A stretch of DNA of 64,000 nucleotides, taken from positions 1 to 64,000 of the forward strand of contig CANJRD010000012.1 of NCBI GenBank assembly GCA_947476695.1, in the 5' to 3' direction. This document shows positions 7,285-16,730 of the stretch, piece by piece (position 1 is the stretch's first letter; every line of letters starts with the position of its first letter). Below the pieces are notes generated by a model, which searched no databases, was not told the origin of the DNA, and saw only the letters and a program-made list of their open reading frames with translations. Source of the DNA: Rhodospirillaceae bacterium. GTDB lineage: Bacteria; Pseudomonadota; Alphaproteobacteria; Rhodospirillales; Rhodospirillaceae. The position numbers were made by a program, and so were the translations under genes.

Positions 7285-10200
7285 ATGCTCCGTATTTTCA
7301 TTACGGCGACGACTGTGATCTGCGCCGCGACGACCTGGGTGCGGTGTTTCGGCGCGCGGGCGTTGGTGGTCACTATGCTCATGCTCGCGGGCGGAGTTCA
7401 GTCGCCGGTGCGCGCGCAGACGGAGCGCTGGGCTGACCTCGCCGACTCCCTGTTCACGCAGTTGAATCCCGACCAAGGCTTGCCGACGCGCTTCATCACC
7501 GCCGTCGCGCAGGACCGCGAAGGGTTCATATGGATCGGGACGTCGGCCGGACTGGCGCGCTGGGACGGCTATCACTTCAAAACCTACAAGAGCGGGATCA
7601 ATGACCCATCGGCGCTGCCAAGCAGCTACGTCGTGTCGCTGCATATGGACGCTGCCGGTATGCTTTGGGTTGGCACGGCGGGCGGCGGCCTGGCGCGGCA
7701 CGAGCCGGGCACCGAACGCTTCACCGTTTTCGGTGTCGGCGCCAATGGCGTCAGTGACGGGCAGGTCCGGTCGATGGACGACGACGGCGCCGGCGGCCTC
7801 TGGATCGCCACGGATGGCGGTCTCGACCACGTGGATGCCCAGGGCGCGTGGACCCACGCCCATCCCGATGCAGGGGCCGAGACAACCAGCCTGCCGGACA
7901 ATCACGTCAATTCGTTGATTCGCGATCGCAAAGGCCGCCTATGGGTCGGGACCCGTCACGGGGTCGCGCGTCGCGATTCCCCGACGTCCGATTTTGTGGT
8001 GGTGCCGCTGCCGGGCGATGGCGGACCGCAGCCCGAGATCTGGAAAGTGTTCGAGGACAGCGCAGGGCGCATCTGGATTGGCGCGACCAATCGCGGCGTG
8101 TTCGTCATCGAAGGTAAGAATGTCGCCCACGGTCGGTTCCCGAGAGCGGCGGCGGGCCGTTGGACCGGCAAACCGTCAATACGATTGCCGAAGCCGCGGC
8201 GGGTCAGATGTGGATCGGCACCTTCGGCCAAGGCATCGTCGTCGTCGACGCGAACACATGGCAGACCCGGCGCATTCAACATGAGCCGGACAGACCTTCG
8301 AGCCTGGTTCATGACGATGTGCGTGCGATCCACCGCGATCAAGCCGGCTTTCTCTGGATTGGCACGTCGGGCGGTTTAAGCCGGTACGACACGCGTCAGA
8401 ACGCGGTCTACACGACCTTCGGCGAGTGGGCGCGCGCCGTCGCGTTGTCGGATGTCGACGTGTGGTCTGTGCTGGCGGCCGCAGACGGGCGCGTCTGGGC
8501 AGGATTGCGCGAAGGCGGTGTCGATATCCTCGACCCGCAGGGCAATCGTGTCGGCGGGTTGCGACCGGATACGACGCGTCCGCTGTCCGCACTGCCGCCC
8601 GACCGCGTTTACGCCATGGCGCAGGTCGAGAGCGGCGAGATCTTCATTGGGACAAACCGCGGCCTCTACCGTACCGACGCCGGCGGAGCGCGCGTGCAAC
8701 GGATCACCGTCGACCCGGCGCATCCCGACATGGCTGTGCGCAGCCTGCGGGTGGCCGAAGGTAGGCTCTGGGTCGGTACGTTGTGGGAGGGTTTGTGGCG
8801 TTTCGATCCGGCGAAGGGTTCCGCCGTCGGACATTGGAGCCGTGAAACGCTGACCGGCGAGCGCGTGGAAGCGATTCTTCCCACGGGCGACGGTGCGCTT
8901 TGGATCGGCGGCTCCGCGGGTCTCAACCGCTTCGACATCGCCTCGGGAACGGCCAAGAAGATCATGCCGGATGCGGCCAATCCGCTCTCGCTGTCGGCGG
9001 CTTGGGCGTCGGCATTGGCGATCGACAACAAAGGCCGGCTGTGGGTTGGAACGCTGGGCGGCGGCGTCAACGTCATGTTCGGCCGGGACTCACAGAACCG
9101 TCCCAGCCTCATGCACATCGGCGAGACGCAGGGACTTCCGAACACGAGCGCCGCCATGCTGCAGGTCGACCACGGCGGCAACATCTGGGTCAGCACGAAC
9201 GACGGGTTGGCGGTCATCGATCCCGAAAACTTCTCGGTACAGCCGCTGCATCGCGCCGATGGCGTCGCCATCGCCTTCAACTGGGTGAACTCCGGCGCCG
9301 TCACGAAAAAGGGAGAAGTCCTCTTCGGCGGCTCGGGCGGCATGACCATTATCCGTCCGGAGCAACTTCGCCCCTGGACCTATCAACCGCCTGTCGTCGT
9401 GGCCGACCTGCGCGTCGGCGGACGCAAGGTCGATTGGACCGTGGGCCGCAAATTGACAGTGCCCGCCGATGGCAACAGCCTGATGGTGGAATTCGCCGCG
9501 CTGGATTATTCCGCGCCGGAGCGCAATCTGTACGCGTATAGGCTGGACGGTTACGACGCGGATTGGATCGAGACACCGTGGACCCAGCGCCTGGCGTCCT
9601 ACACCAATTTACCGCCTGGCGATTACACGCTCAGCATTCGCGGCTCCAATCGCGAAGGTATCTGGACCGACGCGGTTCTCATGATGGCCATCCGCGTCCT
9701 GCCTGCCTGGTATCAGACGTGGTCGTTCCGAGGGGGGCGGCGCTTGGTATCGCGTTACTGATCTCGCTTCTCGTGCGTGTACGCACAGCCTATCTCCGCG
9801 CGCAGAAAAAGGTGCTTGAGCGGATCGTCGCGGAACGTACCGCCGAGCTCAGCGAAGCCAATCGGCGTTTGTTCGACCTTGCCACGACCGATACGTTGAC
9901 GGGCTGCGCGAACCGCCGTCATCTGGTCGAGCATGCCAATCAGGCAATCGCGCTCGCTCACCGCAGTGGCCAGCCGCTCGCGTTGTTGATCGCCGATCTC
10001 GATCATTTCAAGCGTATCAACGATACCTACGGCCACGTCGGCGGTGACAAGGTGCTCTGCGCAACGGCGCAGATCTACGCCGATCATGTCCGCACGTCAG
10101 ACGTGCTGGCGCGCATCGGTGGCGAGGAGTTCGCCGTTCTCATGCCCGGCACGGAGCGGGAGGGCAGTCAAATTCTGGCCGAACGCCTGCGCCATGCGCT

Positions 10201-10429
10201 GGCTGAGACTGTGGTCGACGTCGAGGGTCGCGACGTGCGTGTCACGACCAGCATCGGTCTGGCGATGCTGGAGCGAAATGAGAACTTCGAATCCCTCTTC
10301 GCCCGGGCCGACGCCGCGCTCTACACCGCGAAGCACGGCGGCCGGAACAAGGTGGTGATCGCCGGGAATATGGCGACACCCGCGATCGACGAGGGACGGG
10401 ATCGCGGCGTCCTGCGGCCGACCGCCTAA
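7285..10429 (+). pseudogene. Beta-propeller (Reg_prop/Y_Y_Y) diguanylate cyclase, two frameshifts
   Basis: One gene in three successive frames. Frame 1 (7285 to about 8140) has a signal peptide ending near SPVRAQ and repeated two-component-propeller blades of the form G-x-hydrophobic-W-h-G-T (IWIGTSAGLARW, LWVGTAGGGLARH). Frame 3 (about 8140 to 9735) continues the blades and enters a Y_Y_Y domain (LYAYRLDGYDADWIET). Frame 2 (about 9735 to 10429) gives a membrane helix (ALGIALLISLLV), a short coiled coil and a GGDEF domain with GGEEF and an RTSD inhibitory I-site. Adding one base at each break yields about 1048 continuous residues. The architecture is a periplasmic sensor making cyclic di-GMP in the cytoplasm. 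The second break lies in a G6 run (9733-9738); the first lies between 8118 and 8160. It is either a pseudogene or two sequencing deletions. Confidence 0.85.
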
Positions 10430-10486
10430 GCCAAATTTCACGGCGCGACTTCGTCGTCCTTGCGGGCAATCAACGCGCCTGCTAAA

Positions 10487-10508
10487 TACTGAACCATATG
10501 GTTCAGTA
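10487..10508. promoter_or_regulatory. Perfect palindromic operator over the arsR-type start codon
   Basis: A 22-bp perfect palindrome whose half is TACTGAACCAT. The ATG of the ArsR-type gene (10498-10500) lies in its right half. Palindromes at the start of ArsR genes are typical autoregulatory operators. Binding here would block initiation directly. Confidence 0.7.
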
Positions 10509-10863
10509 TAATCAAACCCGCTTCGATGCCTCCTTTGCCGCGCTGTCCGACGCCACCCGGCGCGGCGTGCTCGTGCAGCTGGGGCTTGCGGACGCCTCCA
10601 TTACGGACCTTGCCCAGAAGTTCCACATGACCCTCACGGGCATGAAGAAGCATGTCAGCGTCTTGGAACAAGCGGGGCTCGTGACCACGGAGAAGGTCGG
10701 ACGCGTGCGGACATGCAAGCTCGGCCAGCGACGGCTGGAGGAAGAAGCCGCCTGGATCGAGAACTATCGCCAGCTCTGGAGCGCCAGGTTCGACGCGCTG
10801 GATTCGGTGATCGAAGAATTGACGCAGAAAGAGAAAGCCGATGGGCGCAGAAAGCGGAAGTAA
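10498..10863 (+). CDS. ArsR-type winged-helix transcriptional regulator
   Basis: A 121-residue DNA-binding repressor of the ArsR/SmtB fold. The opening FAALSDATRRGVLVQL and the recognition helix region (MTLTGMKKHVSVLEQAGLV) are characteristic of the subgroup that precedes SRPBCC/AHSA1 genes. There is no cysteine metal-binding pair, so metal sensing is unlikely. It overlaps the next gene by 23 bp, indicating translational coupling. The palindrome over its start codon suggests autoregulation. The inducer is unknown. Confidence 0.9.
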   Translation: MVQYNQTRFDASFAALSDATRRGVLVQLGLADASITDLAQKFHMTLTGMKKHVSVLEQAGLVTTEKVGRVRTCKLGQRRLEEEAAWIENYRQLWSARFDALDSVIEELTQKEKADGRRKRK

Positions 10864-11326
10864 AAGTCAGACGAAGGTGGAACGGAAGTCCGACCGGGAA
10901 CTGGTCGTGACCCGAACCTTCAAAGGCCCGGTGCATATCGTCTTCGAGGCTTGGACCAAACCCGAGCTGCTCAAGCGGTGGTGGGCGCCGAAGTCGTCAG
11001 GCGCGGCCTTCCTTGCCTGCGAAGTTGATGTCCGTACGGGCGGGCTGGTGCGTTTCGTGTTCAGCCACCCGTCCTTCAAGGAGCCGATGGAATTCTTTGG
11101 CAGGTACCTCGACGTTGTACCGAATGCGCGCCTGGTCTGGACAAACGAGGAAAGTGCCGACGGTTCCATCACGACGGTGACGTTCGAGGAGAAGAACGGC
11201 GAGACGCTGGTCGTGATGAGCGATCTCTATCCGTCGAAAGAAGCGCTCGATGCCGCTATTTCGTCCGGAAGCACGAGCGGCTGTGACGAGACCTTCGGGC
11301 AGTTGGACGAGCTTCTCACCGCGTAG
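10841..11326 (+). CDS. SRPBCC/AHSA1-family protein
   Basis: A 161-residue cytoplasmic protein of the SRPBCC (Bet v1-like, AHSA1/PF08327) family. It has the typical RTFKGPVHIVFEAWTKPELLKRWWAP segment near residues 25-50, and later FFGRYLDVVPNARLVWT. These domains form a hydrophobic ligand pocket; in ArsR-coupled pairs their ligand is generally unknown. It is co-transcribed with, and overlaps, the ArsR-type gene. It ends 8 bp from the convergent histidine kinase gene with no terminator between. Confidence 0.88.
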   Translation: MGAESGSKSQTKVERKSDRELVVTRTFKGPVHIVFEAWTKPELLKRWWAPKSSGAAFLACEVDVRTGGLVRFVFSHPSFKEPMEFFGRYLDVVPNARLVWTNEESADGSITTVTFEEKNGETLVVMSDLYPSKEALDAAISSGSTSGCDETFGQLDELLTA

Positions 11327-11334
11327 ATCGGTAT

Positions 11335-12732
11335 CTAAGCGGTGAGGGGAATGCGCACGTAGCAAATCGTGCCCTTGCCCTCGACACTCTGGACGTCGAT
11401 TGTGCCGCCGTGGGCTTGACAGATCGATCGCGCGATCGGCAAGCCCAGGCCAGCGCCGTCGCTTCTGCGGGAGCGCGCTTTGTCCGCCCGCCAGAAACGT
11501 TCGAAGATGCGTGGCATGTCTTCCGCAGCCATGCCAATCCCGGTGTCCTCGATCTTGAGGACGGCGAGTGACGCCTCTGCGTTGACGGTCACGATGATTG
11601 ATCCATGCTCCGGCGTGTACTTAACGGCGTTGTCGAGCAAAGCGATAAACAGCTGTTTCAGTCGCGCGGAATCTCCCTGCACGAAAACTGGACCGCCGCT
11701 GCGCACCGACAGCGCGATGTTCTTGTCCTCTGTCAGCAGGCGCATTTGATCGACGGTCGCCGTGACGAGCGTGGCGAGATCGAGACGTTCATTACGGATT
11801 TTCGCTTCGCCGGCTTCAAGGCGCGACAGCGCGAACAGGCTTTCAGTGATGAACGAAATACGTTCGGTTTCTTCAAGCACGCTGCCGATGCGCTTGACCA
11901 GATTGGCCGGCAGGTCTTCCCACTGCCTCAACAGGGATTCCAGTTCCGCGCGGATAATCGCGAGAGGCGTGCGAAGTTCGTGCGATGCATCGACCGAAAA
12001 CCGGCTTGCCTGATGATAAGCTTCTGCCAATCGATCGATCATTTTATTCAAGCGCACCGAAAGGTGCTCAATCTCATCGCCTGTTTCGATGACGGGTAAC
12101 CGCGTATCGAGCTGCTTGAAAGTGATTTCCTGCGCGGTCGCGCTAAGCTGCTCCACGGGCTTCAACGACCGCGCCACCAGAACGTACCCACCGGCCGTCA
12201 CGATGAAAGCGACGAGCGGCAGGCCGATAAAAAGGCTGCGCTGCAAGTCGCTCAAGGCGAGGTTAGTCTCGGTAATGGGCGTGCCCATCTCGATACGAAC
12301 CGGACGGTCGCCCAGGCGTGCATCCGCGGTGACGATATAAAGCCCGTTCCCGTTCAAAGGCTCCCATCGTGTGCCGGGCGCCTGAGCGATGGGCACACGC
12401 TCCGGCTCGAAGATGAGGTCGGACGGCGGTGACGAGAGATAGATGACCTTGCCCTCGCCGTCGCTGATGCGAATGAAGCGGTCTGTCGCCTCGGGCGAAT
12501 AGGCATTGTCGATGGCGCGGCTCAGCGCGCCGATGTCGTCGGCTGAATACTGGACCAGAATCTCGCGGGACAACCCCTCAATCCGTCGCGTGAGCGCCAC
12601 CTCGGATGAATTTAACAGATGTCCGGCGATATCGCGGTACGTCAGAACGCCAAACGTCACCGCGACGACGATGATCAAGCCGCTGTACCACGCGATCAGC
12701 CTGAATCGTATCGATCGCGTGTTGATCATCAT
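11335..12732 (-). CDS. Two-component sensor histidine kinase (EnvZ/CusS type)
   Basis: A 465-residue inner-membrane kinase. Two membrane helices (about residues 9-31 and 166-189) bracket a periplasmic sensor of about 135 residues. Then come a HAMP domain, an H-box FSVDASHELRTPL with the phospho-accepting His at 251, an N-box (LLDNAVKYTPEHG), and G-boxes DTGIGMA and GAGLGLPIA. All catalytic motifs are present. Its start overlaps the end of the response regulator by 4 bp (ATGA), so the two are one operon. The layout resembles the CusS/TctE group, but no metal-binding residues stand out in the sensor. Confidence 0.95.
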   Translation of the reverse strand: MMINTRSIRFRLIAWYSGLIIVVAVTFGVLTYRDIAGHLLNSSEVALTRRIEGLSREILVQYSADDIGALSRAIDNAYSPEATDRFIRISDGEGKVIYLSSPPSDLIFEPERVPIAQAPGTRWEPLNGNGLYIVTADARLGDRPVRIEMGTPITETNLALSDLQRSLFIGLPLVAFIVTAGGYVLVARSLKPVEQLSATAQEITFKQLDTRLPVIETGDEIEHLSVRLNKMIDRLAEAYHQASRFSVDASHELRTPLAIIRAELESLLRQWEDLPANLVKRIGSVLEETERISFITESLFALSRLEAGEAKIRNERLDLATLVTATVDQMRLLTEDKNIALSVRSGGPVFVQGDSARLKQLFIALLDNAVKYTPEHGSIIVTVNAEASLAVLKIEDTGIGMAAEDMPRIFERFWRADKARSRRSDGAGLGLPIARSICQAHGGTIDVQSVEGKGTICYVRIPLTA

Positions 12733-13403
12733 GTGCCGTCGTTGAGGACGTAACCGACGCCCCGTACCGTCGAAATCATGCTGGCAAGGCCTCTGTCGCT
12801 CAACTTATTGCGGATCTGGCGGATGTAGACATCCACAATGTTGGTGAAGCCGTCGAAGCTTTGATCCCAGACGTGCTCGATGATCATCGTCCGCGAGAGG
12901 ACGCGCCCCTTGTTCTGCGCCAGGTAGACAAGGAGGGCGAATTCCTTGGCGCTCATGTCGACGCACTGGCCCATGCATTTGACGGTTCTTGCGAACCGAT
13001 CGATTTCAAGACCTCCAATCGAGATGATGTCTTCCCGTTGCTGCGGCGCGCGTCGAAGCAGGGCCCGGAGGCGTACGAGCAATTCGGAGAACGCGAATGG
13101 CTTGGTCAGGTAATCGTCGGCGCCGGCCTCCATATGCGAGACCTTGTCCGCCGTTCCGTCGCGCGCGGTGAGGATCAGGATCGGCACGCTTTTGTTCTTT
13201 TGACGAATCGTCTTCAGGACGTTGCTGCCGCTCACGCCCGGCAGCATGAGGTCCAGAACGATGACCTCGTATGGATACGACATCGCGAGTTCAAAGCCTT
13301 TTGCGCCGTCATTCGCCGTATCGACGGCGAAGCCCTCTGCTTTGAGGCCATGCGAGATGATTTGGCAGAGCTTCTCTTCGTCTTCGACCAGGAGTACGCG
13401 CAT
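12729..13403 (-). CDS. OmpR/CusR-type response regulator
   Basis: A 224-residue cytoplasmic regulator, the partner of the overlapping kinase. The receiver domain has acidic residues at VEDEE, the phospho-accepting Asp at 51 (VLDLMLPG), the conserved Thr in LTARDG and Lys101 in LTKPF. The C-terminal winged helix ends with the usual VDVYIRQIRNKL and TVRGVGYVL motifs. It is divergent from two small exported-protein genes starting at 13628, which are plausible targets. Confidence 0.96.
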   Translation of the reverse strand: MRVLLVEDEEKLCQIISHGLKAEGFAVDTANDGAKGFELAMSYPYEVIVLDLMLPGVSGSNVLKTIRQKNKSVPILILTARDGTADKVSHMEAGADDYLTKPFAFSELLVRLRALLRRAPQQREDIISIGGLEIDRFARTVKCMGQCVDMSAKEFALLVYLAQNKGRVLSRTMIIEHVWDQSFDGFTNIVDVYIRQIRNKLSDRGLASMISTVRGVGYVLNDGT

Positions 13404-13627
13404 GTGGTCGTTCTACTATTGAATGGACGCTCAAATGGGCATCTCGTCCCTGGGCCGTCAACGATGCCACACATCACGACTGGGTGTGTGTGTTTATGAG
13501 GGGATTTTCATTTTCCGCTCATGTGGCCTTCATCTGCGGGCCCTAAATTCTAACCCATCGCAGCAAGCCTGCAATATCCCTGCTGCTCTTAAGTTTGTTC
13601 GGTTTTCGGACATTTGAGAGGTTTTCT

Positions 13628-13930
13628 ATGCGTTCGTCGGGCTTTTCGGTTCTTCTCGTGTTCGCGGCTGTGGTCACCAGCCCCGTCTCTGCGGCTGACG
13701 CGTCCTCCCCCGAGGCTCAGCTGCAGAAGGCGTGCCGGGACGTGATGGGATTTTACCCTGGTGAAGTTCGATTCGATGTCTGTATGCGCAGCTTGAAGCG
13801 ATCGCTTCAGCACTACGAGCAGGCGCGCGCGCACAGCTGCATGACGGAAGAGGTGAATTCCAGCGCGGGGCATTCCGCGCCATGCATCGTGACGTCCGTC
13901 AAGAAAACCGCCACGACCGGGAGGGATTAG
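13628..13930 (+). CDS. Small exported protein with Cys motif
   Basis: A 100-residue protein with a clear signal peptide (SSGFSVLLVFAAVVTSPVSA, cleavage after SAADA) and a mature part of about 75 residues carrying four cysteines. The segment ACRDVMGFYPGEVRFDVCMRSL follows the pattern A-C-x3-(M/I)-G-x-x-P-...-C-x3-L, also seen in the next gene. Function is unknown; a periplasmic disulfide-bonded protein is likely. The ATG at 13628 is chosen because the signal peptide begins there. It is followed after 4 bp by a related lipoprotein gene and is divergent from the two-component system. Confidence 0.65.
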   Translation: MRSSGFSVLLVFAAVVTSPVSAADASSPEAQLQKACRDVMGFYPGEVRFDVCMRSLKRSLQHYEQARAHSCMTEEVNSSAGHSAPCIVTSVKKTATTGRD

Positions 13931-13934
13931 TCAG

Positions 13935-14141
13935 ATGCACAATCTGCTGACGATCTCGCTCGCGTCGTTGAGTCTTGGAATAGCAAGCTGCGCTTCCGAA
14001 AGTCACAACGCTGTTCAGTACGCCAACGCGCATCAGGCCTGCGCCGAAATCGGGATCGACCCGGCTTCGCCGCATCACGCGAATTGCGCCGCGGACTTGG
14101 ATGCCATGATCTTCAATCTGACATCCGCACCACACAATTAG
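13935..14141 (+). CDS. Small lipoprotein with the same Cys motif
   Basis: A 68-residue protein whose N-terminus has a lipoprotein signal with lipobox IASC (Cys around residue 19), so it should be anchored to a membrane. The mature part contains ACAEIGIDPASPHHANCAADL, matching the A-C-x3-G-x-x-P-...-C-x3-L pattern of the preceding gene. The pair therefore looks like diverged duplicates or partners. Spacing of 4 bp indicates one transcript. Function is unknown. Confidence 0.6.
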   Translation: MHNLLTISLASLSLGIASCASESHNAVQYANAHQACAEIGIDPASPHHANCAADLDAMIFNLTSAPHN

Positions 14142-14251
14142 GTCGTCCCCCGCGCCGCTGTTAATCCGCAGCGCAGGCGTGGCCGCGGCGCATCGCAGAA
14201 GCGATGTCCCGCACTCGGTGAAGTAGCTTTGCCTCCAGGAGGAAGCAGTCG

Positions 14252-15829
14252 ATGAGCATTCAAAAAGTATTTGGAAGTTGGAAATCCGACCTACCATCGT
14301 CGGTCGTGGTGGCGCTGGTGGCGCTGCCGCTTTGCCTTGGCGTCGCCCTAGCATCCGGCGCACCGCTGGTCTCCGGCCTTATTGCCGGTATCGTCGGCGG
14401 CATCGTGGTCGGGTTCTTCTCGAAGTCGCCGTTATCGGTCAGCGGACCGGCCGCGGGCCTGACGGTGATCGTCCTGGGCGCGATTGAATCGCTTCCGACG
14501 TATCAAGCTTTCGCTGCGGCCGTCGTGGTCGCAGGTGTGCTGCAGATGCTGTTTGCCGTGACCCGGGCCGGGATCGCGAGCGAATTCGTACCGTCGTCGG
14601 TCATCACCGGTATGCTGACCGCGATCGGATTGATCCTGATCCTGAAGCAGCTGCCGCATGCGATCGGCTATGACGGCGAGTACGAGGGATCCTTCGAGTT
14701 TTTCCAGAGCGACGGGGCGAACACGTTCTCGGCTATCGTCGCGGCTGTGCGGCAAGGCATCACGCCGGGTGCGCTGTTGATCTCGGTCATCAGCCTGGCT
14801 TTCCTGTTCTGGTGGGATAAAGCGCGTCCGAAAGATGGGTTCTGGCGCTATCTGCCGGGCCCGCTGGTGGTCGTCGTTTTCGGTGTGACCGCGAACCTGT
14901 TGTTCGGTCAGTTTGCTCCAGGCTTGGCCGTCGAGCCGCAGCATCTTGTGCAAGTGCCGGTGGCGAAGAGCATCGCCGACATCGATACGTTCTTGCAGTT
15001 CCCGGACTTCACCATGCTTGCGAACGGCAAGGTCTGGGTTGTCGCCGCGACGCTTGCCATTGTCGCCAGCCTGGAATCGCTGTTGAGCGTGAAGGCCGTC
15101 GACGAGTTGGATCCACGCCGTCGTATCACCGACAAGAATCGTGAGCTGATGGCACAGGGCATCGGAAATATGACGTCCGGTCTGCTGGGGGGCCTTCCGG
15201 TCACCTCCGTGATCGTGCGTTCGTCCGCCAACGTTGAATCGGGTGCGGAAACCAAGCTGTCCACGATGCTTCACGGTGCCTGGCTGCTGTTGAGCGTGCT
15301 GATCATTCCGGCGGTGCTTAACCTGATCCCACTCGCGGCGCTCGCGGCCGTCCTGATCGCCACGGGTTACAAGCTGGCGAAGCCGTCGCTGTTCGTGCAG
15401 CGCTATCAGCAGGGATGGACGCAGTTTGTGCCGTTCCTCGTAACCGTCCTCGCCATCCTGTTCACGGATCTTTTGATCGGAATCGTGATCGGGTTGGGGG
15501 TTGGGTTCGCGTTCGCCATCGGGCGCAATTTCCGCCCGGCCATCACCTTCGCTTGCGATGGGAGCGATTGCCTGATCCGCGCCCGGCGTAACTTGTACTT
15601 CATCCACAAGTACGAGCTGCAGAAAGCCCTGACGGCGGTGCCTGACAATCGCAACCTGATGATCGACCTGTCATCCACGAACTACGTCGATCTCGACAAT
15701 ATCGACATTATCAACGCATTCATCAAAGGTGCATCGTATCGCGGCATCAGCATTGTTGTCCGCGGCGATATCGCTGAACGCACGGCGCCGATGATCCAGG
15801 CGCCCACACTACAGGTGGGCTTCGCATGA
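14252..15829 (+). CDS. SulP-family anion (probable bicarbonate) transporter
   Basis: A 525-residue inner-membrane permease with SulP hallmarks: DLPSSVVVALVALPLCLGVALASG at the start, SVSGPAAGLTVIV, and a transmembrane core of about 12 segments. The C-terminus (about residues 440-525) has a STAS-like region (NLMIDLSSTNYVDLDNIDI) that seems short. The ribosome binding site AGGAGG precedes the ATG at 14252. Its stop overlaps the start of a beta-carbonic anhydrase (ATGA, 15826-15829). SulP-carbonic anhydrase pairs are generally associated with bicarbonate uptake, so bicarbonate rather than sulfate is the likelier substrate; this is inference from context. Confidence 0.9.
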   Translation: MSIQKVFGSWKSDLPSSVVVALVALPLCLGVALASGAPLVSGLIAGIVGGIVVGFFSKSPLSVSGPAAGLTVIVLGAIESLPTYQAFAAAVVVAGVLQMLFAVTRAGIASEFVPSSVITGMLTAIGLILILKQLPHAIGYDGEYEGSFEFFQSDGANTFSAIVAAVRQGITPGALLISVISLAFLFWWDKARPKDGFWRYLPGPLVVVVFGVTANLLFGQFAPGLAVEPQHLVQVPVAKSIADIDTFLQFPDFTMLANGKVWVVAATLAIVASLESLLSVKAVDELDPRRRITDKNRELMAQGIGNMTSGLLGGLPVTSVIVRSSANVESGAETKLSTMLHGAWLLLSVLIIPAVLNLIPLAALAAVLIATGYKLAKPSLFVQRYQQGWTQFVPFLVTVLAILFTDLLIGIVIGLGVGFAFAIGRNFRPAITFACDGSDCLIRARRNLYFIHKYELQKALTAVPDNRNLMIDLSSTNYVDLDNIDIINAFIKGASYRGISIVVRGDIAERTAPMIQAPTLQVGFA

Positions 15830-16461
15830 GAGACTACAAACGCTTACTCCTCTCCAACAAAGCATGGGCCGAGGAGCTGAAGGACGAGAATCCGAAGTTC
15901 TTTAGTCGTCAAGCCGGCGGCCAAAGTCCTGCTTTCCTGTGGATCGGGTGTTCCGACAGCCGCGTGTCGCCGGAGCAGATGACCATGACGCAGCCTGGCG
16001 GCATGTTCATCCACCGCAACATCGCCAACCTCGTCTACGAGGACGACCTCAATTTGATGTCGGTCCTGCAGTACGCGGTGATGGCTTTGAAGGTGAAGCA
16101 CGTCATCGTCTGTGGCCATTATGGCTGTGGCGGCATTCGCGCTGCCATGGAAGGCGGCGTGGATGGGTCGGTGGACCGTTGGCTCGAGAATGCGCGTGCC
16201 GTCCGGCACGCCCACGCTGAGGAACTCCTGGCCGTGAATGAGCCGGATGCGCGGCTCAGCCGGCTGGTCGAATTGAACGTGCGAGATCAGCTCGTCCGAT
16301 TGGCGCGGACGCCGACGGTCCAGACTGCCTTCCACAGCGGTCAGCCGTTGCATCTGCACGGTTGGGTCTATGACATTCGCGATGGCCATATAAAGCCACT
16401 TCTTGACCTCGACGCGGACTCGTCGATTGAGGATCTGGGGGTTCCGGCTAGCGTCCTTTAG
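15826..16461 (+). CDS. Beta-class carbonic anhydrase
   Basis: A 211-residue cytoplasmic zinc enzyme interconverting CO2 and bicarbonate. The metal-site residues are present: Cys42, Asp44 and Arg46 in WIGCSDSRV, and His98 and Cys101 in VCGHYGCGG. Length and the N-terminal AWAEELKDENPKFF match bacterial beta-carbonic anhydrases. It starts inside the stop codon of the SulP transporter gene, so the two are translationally coupled and form a bicarbonate uptake and conversion module. Confidence 0.96.
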   Translation: MRDYKRLLLSNKAWAEELKDENPKFFSRQAGGQSPAFLWIGCSDSRVSPEQMTMTQPGGMFIHRNIANLVYEDDLNLMSVLQYAVMALKVKHVIVCGHYGCGGIRAAMEGGVDGSVDRWLENARAVRHAHAEELLAVNEPDARLSRLVELNVRDQLVRLARTPTVQTAFHSGQPLHLHGWVYDIRDGHIKPLLDLDADSSIEDLGVPASVL

Positions 16462-16730
16462 GCGCTGCGTTCGTCGGTAAGCTGCGGAGGCCGAGCAGGA
16501 TCGGTCGCCGCAGCCACCGGCGCAGCACAAACTACAGAATTGAAGGCCCCCCACGCGTCGGTCGAAGCGGGGCTGCCACAAGAACTTCCAGGCGTTCCTG
16601 ATATTATTGGGCTTTTGGCAATTGCCGCCGCAGGCGCGCAGGTGTTGCAAAACCCTCAGACGCATTTATCCGAATTGGCGCGCCTCGCCTGCCGCGGCAT
16701 GATACGGCAAGCTCACCAGGGAAGTCCGCC

